Assembly: GCA_035275065.1 (NCBI GenBank)
Contig: DATENM010000105.1
Coordinates: forward strand, 1 to 64,000
Origin: Blastocatellia bacterium
Lineage (GTDB): Bacteria; Acidobacteriota; Blastocatellia; UBA7656
Reading direction: 5' to 3'
DNA: 64,000 nt
Part shown: positions 59,476 to 64,000 of the stretch, in pieces
How the letters are laid out: each line of letters opens with the position of its first letter
Numbering within the stretch: the stretch's first letter is position 1
Position numbers and translations under genes: made by a program
The notes under the pieces: generated by a model
Databases searched by the model: none
What the model saw: the letters and a program-made list of their open reading frames with translations, nothing else
What the model was told of the DNA's origin: nothing

Positions 59476-62292
59476 ATGAGAAAGAATCAATTGGAAATCC
59501 AGGTGACCGATGAAGACAGCAATGCCATTGAATGCGCAACGGTCATCGTCAACCCCCAGGCGAAAGGGCCGACAGTCGAAGCCGAATTCGATGATTTGCG
59601 AATGGTCTATTTCGTCGAAGACCTCAGGCCCGGTTTTTTTGAAGTGGACGTGTCTCATCCGCAGTACCAGCGTGAGGTGCGGGTGGTGCAAGTGCATCCC
59701 AGGCCAACCCGTGTGAGATTTTTGCTCATGCCGCTCAACGCCAGGGCCGCCGCCGACAACGACGTCGGCATTATCTTTGCGTCCGCGGAGATCGCAAAGC
59801 AAGGCGCGCTAGAGGACTTGCGCGCCTTGTTTAAGCAAATTGGGAAAGTCCCCGACTGGTTGCCCGCCGCGCCAGAGAATCTGGCTTTCAGCAAGGTGGT
59901 GATTCCGCCGATCACAGAAATAACTATCCCGCCGGACCACTCTTTCATAGACGGTCTGCAAAGGTTAAGAGAAAGTCAATATGTCGCGGCGGCTGGGCAG
60001 TTCTTCTATAAATCCGACAGCTCATTTATCATCTTCACTGACAAGCTCAAGGTAAGCTTTCGGCCTGAAGTTCCACTCGACGAGATAACCGAGATTCTTG
60101 AGCAACAAGGGCTGACTATCCTGGAAGCCATGTCGTTTGCGCCTAACCTGTTTCTCGTCAAAGCAGAGACTTCAATCCGCGCCGATGAGATCAAGCAAAA
60201 ATCGACTGACCTTTTGAGGTCAGCCTCGGTGAACGCCGCCGAGCCGAACTTCGCTCAGTGGCCGGGGCAGGATAGCTATGCTCCAAACGATTTTCTCTGG
60301 CCTGCATGCTGGGACCGCCATCTCGTATGCGTAGAGGAAGCCTGGGAAGAACTCTCCGAGATTGATCCTGAATTTCGGTTTGGGCGGCCCGAGATCATTA
60401 TTGCCGTCGTTGACTCGGGGATAAAATCACGCGATGGGGATGCAGAACATCCTGATCTCCGTGGCATGGTCTCTAACAATACGAAAAAGGTCACCGAGTT
60501 CTTTGACTTTTCGAATATGGTCCCCAACAATGACTGCCCTGCCGCAACAGATGCCTTCCTTCAGCTTACAGAGCGAGAAGATGAATGTAGTGGAAGCGCA
60601 CACGGAGTTAAGTGCGCTGGCATCGCCGCTGCTTCAGCAGATAACCCTGTGGAGGGCCAGGAGGTCGCTCTTGGCTTGGCGGGAGCCGCCCCCAACGTGC
60701 GGTTGATGGGAATTATTTTCCCTTTCGATGATGCGCTACTTGCGCAGACATTCGACTGGGCAGCCGGTCAGCCTACGCGGTCTAGTGCCGCGGGCTTCCC
60801 CGGCCCGGCGAAAGAAGGGGCAGATGTGATTACCTGCTCTATCCCTTTTGGAGAGGGAGCGCCAATCCCCGTTGACATCCAGGCAATGTTAGACCATATC
60901 ACCCGTTGCGGTCGTAAGGGAAAGGGCTGTATAGCGATTTTCTCCGCTGGTGATTTTCCAAGGGATATTTTTACAGATAGACCTTATGGGGCCTACGAAA
61001 AGGCATTCTCCTGTGCGGCATCCACACTCGATGAGCAGGGAAACGAGGTCAGGGCTCAATACAGTGGATGGGGAGAGGTCGCCTGGTGCGTCCCCAGTTC
61101 TTCAGATGAGCAAAGAGTTCACAACCCACCCAAGTGCTACGCGGTGTATAGCACATGCTTTCTCGGAGCAGGGGACGTGCCTGCCTTTCCTGAGTTCAGC
61201 ACCAGCTTGTCAAACGATGTGAGTGGAGGAGGTCCTCCTTCCATCTTTGTCCAGGATGTGGGACCTCTCAAGCGAGACGATAGTATCTTGATTGGCAACC
61301 CCGGAGTCGAACGCACCGAAAACACTAAAATCACCGCCGACCCGAACCCGGCAACAGGCGAGATCAAGGTGCAGGTGTTAAAGAATGATCACTACAAGGA
61401 TGAGCCTGTCTTTTCCGGTCCCAATGATTATACGAGCCGGTTCGGTGAAACCTCTGCGGCGGCCCCGCTCTCGGCGGGCATCTGCGCGCTCGTGCTCTCG
61501 GCCAACCCGGACTTGACCTGGGTCGAGGCGAGAGAGATTCTCCGCTCCACAGCCTGCAAGATTGATCAGGGCAATATCAAGGATGATCCAATCGCTCCAT
61601 GGTTTGACGAAGATGGCTGTCACATTGGTCAATTCGGCAAGCCGGCGGTGCGCAGCAACGGCTATGGCTATGGCAGGCTGAATGCCTACGAGGCGGTCAA
61701 GGCGGCACGGGCTTATAAGTTCACCAGGGACTTGATGATTCGCAAAAACTTGCGCGATACCGGAAGAAGGCCAACTGCGCCTTCGGTCCACAGCCCTGAC
61801 ATCTGGGTTCGCAATGCCGACCCGGCAATTGATTATGGCGCCTTACCGGGCCGTTTTGACATTCCCGGCCCGCACCAGGACCCGGTGAGAAGCAAGGAGC
61901 GGTGGATATATGCCCGCATCAAGAATCGCGGAAGTGAGGCAAGTCTCGACGCATGGGTACGCTTTTATCTGGCCTTGTCAGAAGTTGAGGAATTCCCATT
62001 TCCTGAAAGCTGGGAGCCGCGAAATGGCACGGGCAATCTGACCCGCACGGATTGGGAGCTGGGGACTTATTTCATTGGTGAAGTCGCCCTGCCCACTATA
62101 CAAGCGGGAGCGAATCTTATCGTGAATATGCCATGGCCGCAGGAGATGCTGCCGATTCGTTGCGTTTCATCTCATGGGACCTGGGCGTTCTACCTGTTGG
62201 TGGAGATTACTCCTCAGGATGGGCCTCTCAAGGGGATTCAGGTTCATAACAACAACAACCTGGCCGTTAAGGTCATTTCAGTCGTAGACTGA
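59476..62292 (+). CDS. Subtilisin-family (S8) peptidase with Asp in the oxyanion position
   Basis: This 938-residue protein has no signal peptide. Residues 1-90 form a carboxypeptidase-regulatory-like beta-sandwich. A fervidolysin-type prodomain follows at about 190-263 (KLKVSFRPEVPLDEI, AEPNFAQW). The S8 domain (about 300-735) has catalytic Asp313 (VVDSGI), His376 (GSAHGVKC) and Ser660 (GETSAAAP). The oxyanion-hole Asn, usually in AAGN, is Asp493 (FSAGDFP). A long insertion lies between Asp493 and Ser660. A C-terminal CARDB-like Ig domain spans about 760-938. An Asp at this position is known in proprotein convertase 2, so activity is possible. AGGAG precedes the ATG. Confidence 0.87.
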   Translation: MRKNQLEIQVTDEDSNAIECATVIVNPQAKGPTVEAEFDDLRMVYFVEDLRPGFFEVDVSHPQYQREVRVVQVHPRPTRVRFLLMPLNARAAADNDVGIIFASAEIAKQGALEDLRALFKQIGKVPDWLPAAPENLAFSKVVIPPITEITIPPDHSFIDGLQRLRESQYVAAAGQFFYKSDSSFIIFTDKLKVSFRPEVPLDEITEILEQQGLTILEAMSFAPNLFLVKAETSIRADEIKQKSTDLLRSASVNAAEPNFAQWPGQDSYAPNDFLWPACWDRHLVCVEEAWEELSEIDPEFRFGRPEIIIAVVDSGIKSRDGDAEHPDLRGMVSNNTKKVTEFFDFSNMVPNNDCPAATDAFLQLTEREDECSGSAHGVKCAGIAAASADNPVEGQEVALGLAGAAPNVRLMGIIFPFDDALLAQTFDWAAGQPTRSSAAGFPGPAKEGADVITCSIPFGEGAPIPVDIQAMLDHITRCGRKGKGCIAIFSAGDFPRDIFTDRPYGAYEKAFSCAASTLDEQGNEVRAQYSGWGEVAWCVPSSSDEQRVHNPPKCYAVYSTCFLGAGDVPAFPEFSTSLSNDVSGGGPPSIFVQDVGPLKRDDSILIGNPGVERTENTKITADPNPATGEIKVQVLKNDHYKDEPVFSGPNDYTSRFGETSAAAPLSAGICALVLSANPDLTWVEAREILRSTACKIDQGNIKDDPIAPWFDEDGCHIGQFGKPAVRSNGYGYGRLNAYEAVKAARAYKFTRDLMIRKNLRDTGRRPTAPSVHSPDIWVRNADPAIDYGALPGRFDIPGPHQDPVRSKERWIYARIKNRGSEASLDAWVRFYLALSEVEEFPFPESWEPRNGTGNLTRTDWELGTYFIGEVALPTIQAGANLIVNMPWPQEMLPIRCVSSHGTWAFYLLVEITPQDGPLKGIQVHNNNNLAVKVISVVD

Positions 62293-62380
62293 AACGATCA
62301 AAGTCGAGTTGCCGCAGAGTTTTTGAACGACACCTTCTCGTGGTAATGGGCGAACCTGTCATTATCAAGCCCGCATAAAA

Positions 62381-62436
62381 CAGAGCGGCCCCGCAATGGC
62401 GTAATCTTTTGATCGCGCCATTGCGGGGCCGCTCTG
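62381..62436. terminator. 23-bp hairpin between convergent genes
   Basis: Arms CAGAGCGGCCCCGCAATGGC (62381-62400) and its complement (ending 62436) surround a short T/A-rich loop. It sits between the convergent S8 and M28 genes and probably serves as a shared transcriptional barrier. A related GAGCGG word recurs at 62448-62465 and in the MITE-like element at 53715. Confidence 0.6.
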
Positions 62437-62466
62437 TTCTGTCTTAGCCGCTCTGCGAAAACCGCA

Positions 62467-64000
62467 CTACTGCTTTGATGGCGTGGCGGCGCGCGGCGGC
62501 GCGGGCTGCGCGGGCTGTGTGGCCGGCGTCTGCGGCAGCGGCGGCATCGCTTCTTTGGTGAAGCGCGGCAGCATCTCGTCGCGCATGGCCAATTCATAGA
62601 CCGCCGCCGCGATCACCGTCGCCGAAATCTTGGCATCGTCTTCGATGATCCGCTCATAGGTGTCGAGGTTGGTGTGCCACGTCACGCTCAAGTATTCAAT
62701 CGGGTCTTGTCCCATGCCGATGCCGGGCAGGCCCGCCTGACTGAATGATGTGTTGTCCGAACCGCCCAGCACGCGGCTCTTGGTCGCAATCGCGCCGGCG
62801 ACGCCGAGATCGGCGAATGGCGCGAGGGCTTCGCGCATGATCGCCGCGGCTTCGGGCGGGCCGAAGACGCCGGCGCCGCGCGCCCGTCCTGTGCCTGAAT
62901 CGATGTTGAAATAAGCCACTAGCTTGTTGAACTCAGGCTTCGGACTTTCAAACGAGCCGAAGTGTTCTTTGACGTAAGCCTGCGAGCCGAGCAGGCCCTG
63001 CTCTTCGCCGCCCCACAAGGCGACGCGGATGGTGCGGCGCGGCTTGACGCCAATCGATTTTAAGACGCGCAGCGCTTCCATCATCACGGCGCAGCCGATG
63101 GCGTTGTCCGTCGCGCCGGTCGCCGAGTGCCACGAATCGAGATGGCCGCCGAGCATGACAATCTCGTCCTTCTTATCCGTGCCCGGCAGCTCGGCGACGA
63201 CGTTGTAAGAGGTTTTGCCTTCGGGATAGACATGGTTGACGATGTTGAATTCCAGCTCGACCGGCGTGCCGTCGGCGAGCAGGCGCGTGATCCGCCCGTA
63301 ATCTTCGTTGCGCATCACCACCGTCGGCAGCGCCTTCGCGAGATCAAAGGTGCGGTTGTTGAAAGCGCGCACCTCGCCGTGATCCATGCCAGAGTCGTTG
63401 ACGCGCAGGAGCGCACCGCTTGCAATCAGGAAGCGGTCGAGCTGTTCATCGATCTGCCTGCCGGTCAGTTTTGTTGGGTCTGGGACCGGCGGCTGCGGGC
63501 GCTGCGGCTGGCTGGTGCTGTTCGCGTCATAACGTTCCTTTGCCGCCTTATCGTCGAGCCGACGCGGCGCGGGATCAATCGTCACCTTGACGAGCTGGTG
63601 CTTGCCGGCCAGCACGATCTTCCCTTTGACCTTCTCCTTCTGCGTGGTGAGGTAGGCGGTCAGCTCTTCCGGCGTCGGCTTGTCGGGCAGGATCATCTGA
63701 TAAGCCTGAGCCATGACCGTGCCGCTGGTGCTTGGCGTCCACGCCAGGGCTTCGCATACGAGCGGGTCTTTGACGGGCGAAACCAGATGCGCCGTCAACT
63801 TCTCGTTGAGCCAGCCGGGATGGCCAAAGTCCCAGGCTTCGAGGTGGGCATTCGCCAGGCCCCAGGCGGTCATCTGTTTGGCGGCCCACTCGGCGGCGGC
63901 CTTGTGATTCGGCGAGCCGGTCAGGCGCGGGCCATAGAGGTCTGTGAGAAAGTGCATCGTGCGCATGATCTGCGAGTGCTCGGCAGCTTCTTTGCGAATC
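62467..64000 (-). CDS. M28 family zinc metallopeptidase, N-terminus outside window
   Basis: The frame stays open to the right edge, so the start and any signal peptide lie beyond 64000. A PA-type inserted domain lies in the first half. The M28 core has zinc ligands in GGHLDSWHSATGATDNAIG, the catalytic-base pair in GGEEQGLLGS, and a further ligand region near FNIDSGTGRARG. It is an aminopeptidase/carboxypeptidase of the type common in Acidobacteriota exoproteomes. The C-terminal 30 residues are Pro/Ala/Gln-rich. It converges on the island; gene style and base composition return to the genome norm here. Confidence 0.9.
   Translation of the reverse strand, partial: IRKEAAEHSQIMRTMHFLTDLYGPRLTGSPNHKAAAEWAAKQMTAWGLANAHLEAWDFGHPGWLNEKLTAHLVSPVKDPLVCEALAWTPSTSGTVMAQAYQMILPDKPTPEELTAYLTTQKEKVKGKIVLAGKHQLVKVTIDPAPRRLDDKAAKERYDANSTSQPQRPQPPVPDPTKLTGRQIDEQLDRFLIASGALLRVNDSGMDHGEVRAFNNRTFDLAKALPTVVMRNEDYGRITRLLADGTPVELEFNIVNHVYPEGKTSYNVVAELPGTDKKDEIVMLGGHLDSWHSATGATDNAIGCAVMMEALRVLKSIGVKPRRTIRVALWGGEEQGLLGSQAYVKEHFGSFESPKPEFNKLVAYFNIDSGTGRARGAGVFGPPEAAAIMREALAPFADLGVAGAIATKSRVLGGSDNTSFSQAGLPGIGMGQDPIEYLSVTWHTNLDTYERIIEDDAKISATVIAAAVYELAMRDEMLPRFTKEAMPPLPQTPATQPAQPAPPRAATPSKQ

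Noticed and set aside
1..64000. CRISPR arrays, tRNA and rRNA genes
   Set aside because: No regularly spaced direct repeats, no T-arm/anticodon cloverleaf and no rRNA words were found on either strand by eye; a covariance scan was not possible.

Overview
The window looks like a chromosomal segment of an Acidobacteriota bacterium, probably Blastocatellia-like. This is an inference from protein style: a PadR fragment of the acidobacterial type, a giant SBBP/BACON secreted protein, an ECF sigma factor paired with a membrane Ser/Thr kinase, and G+C-rich codon use. No rRNA, tRNA or CRISPR array was seen.

Layout. 1-6.4 kb: a PadR regulator fragment with its palindromic operator, a secreted YVTN beta-propeller protein, an RluA-type pseudouridine synthase and a hybrid histidine kinase. 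6.4-14.4 kb: a threonine-flavoured stretch with thrS (lacking the TGS domain), a Sua5-type threonylcarbamoyl-AMP synthase, a threonine-dehydrogenase-like enzyme, a disulfide oxidoreductase, a MOSC protein and kbl. 14.6-25 kb: a secreted TPR protein, an M16 peptidase pair, a LysM/BON protein, a D-threonine-aldolase-like enzyme, a XerC/D-like recombinase and a PQQ-type propeller protein. 25-35 kb: ECF sigma plus kinase, queG with a split Fe-S motif, and a 1655-residue SBBP protein. 35-41.5 kb: a GH19 endolysin-like protein and a hydantoinase, class III aminotransferase, glycosyltransferase and aldehyde dehydrogenase group. 41.5-50.7 kb: a possible integron-type cassette with a small P-loop kinase, envelope enzymes (lytic transglycosylase, AmiC-type amidase, M50 protease), an acyl-CoA ligase and dcd.

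50.7-62.3 kb is the most interesting part. It is an island of visibly lower G+C. Module A has a 55-residue protein, a STAND (NB-ARC) NTPase sharing the same SVAIG beta-module, and a TPR array in an overlapping frame. Module B has a divergent ECF-like sigma factor, a 1199-residue protein fusing an anti-sigma-like domain, one membrane helix, TPRs and a caspase-like CHAT protease, an unrecognised 319-residue protein, and a cytoplasmic-looking S8 peptidase whose oxyanion-hole Asn is replaced by Asp. I read it as a sensing/proteolysis system of the conflict or regulated-death type, with sigma control possibly wired to the CHAT protein. Function is inferred only.

Non-coding DNA is rich in short dyad elements: tandem 7-9 bp units folding into long hairpins between genes, a bipartite GTAGCG-tagged palindrome in two copies, a MITE-like element and an attC-like palindrome. 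Two structured-RNA candidates lie at about 6.52-6.60 kb and 28.56-28.71 kb. In two places such DNA appears to have entered coding sequence in frame (queG and the acyl-CoA ligase).
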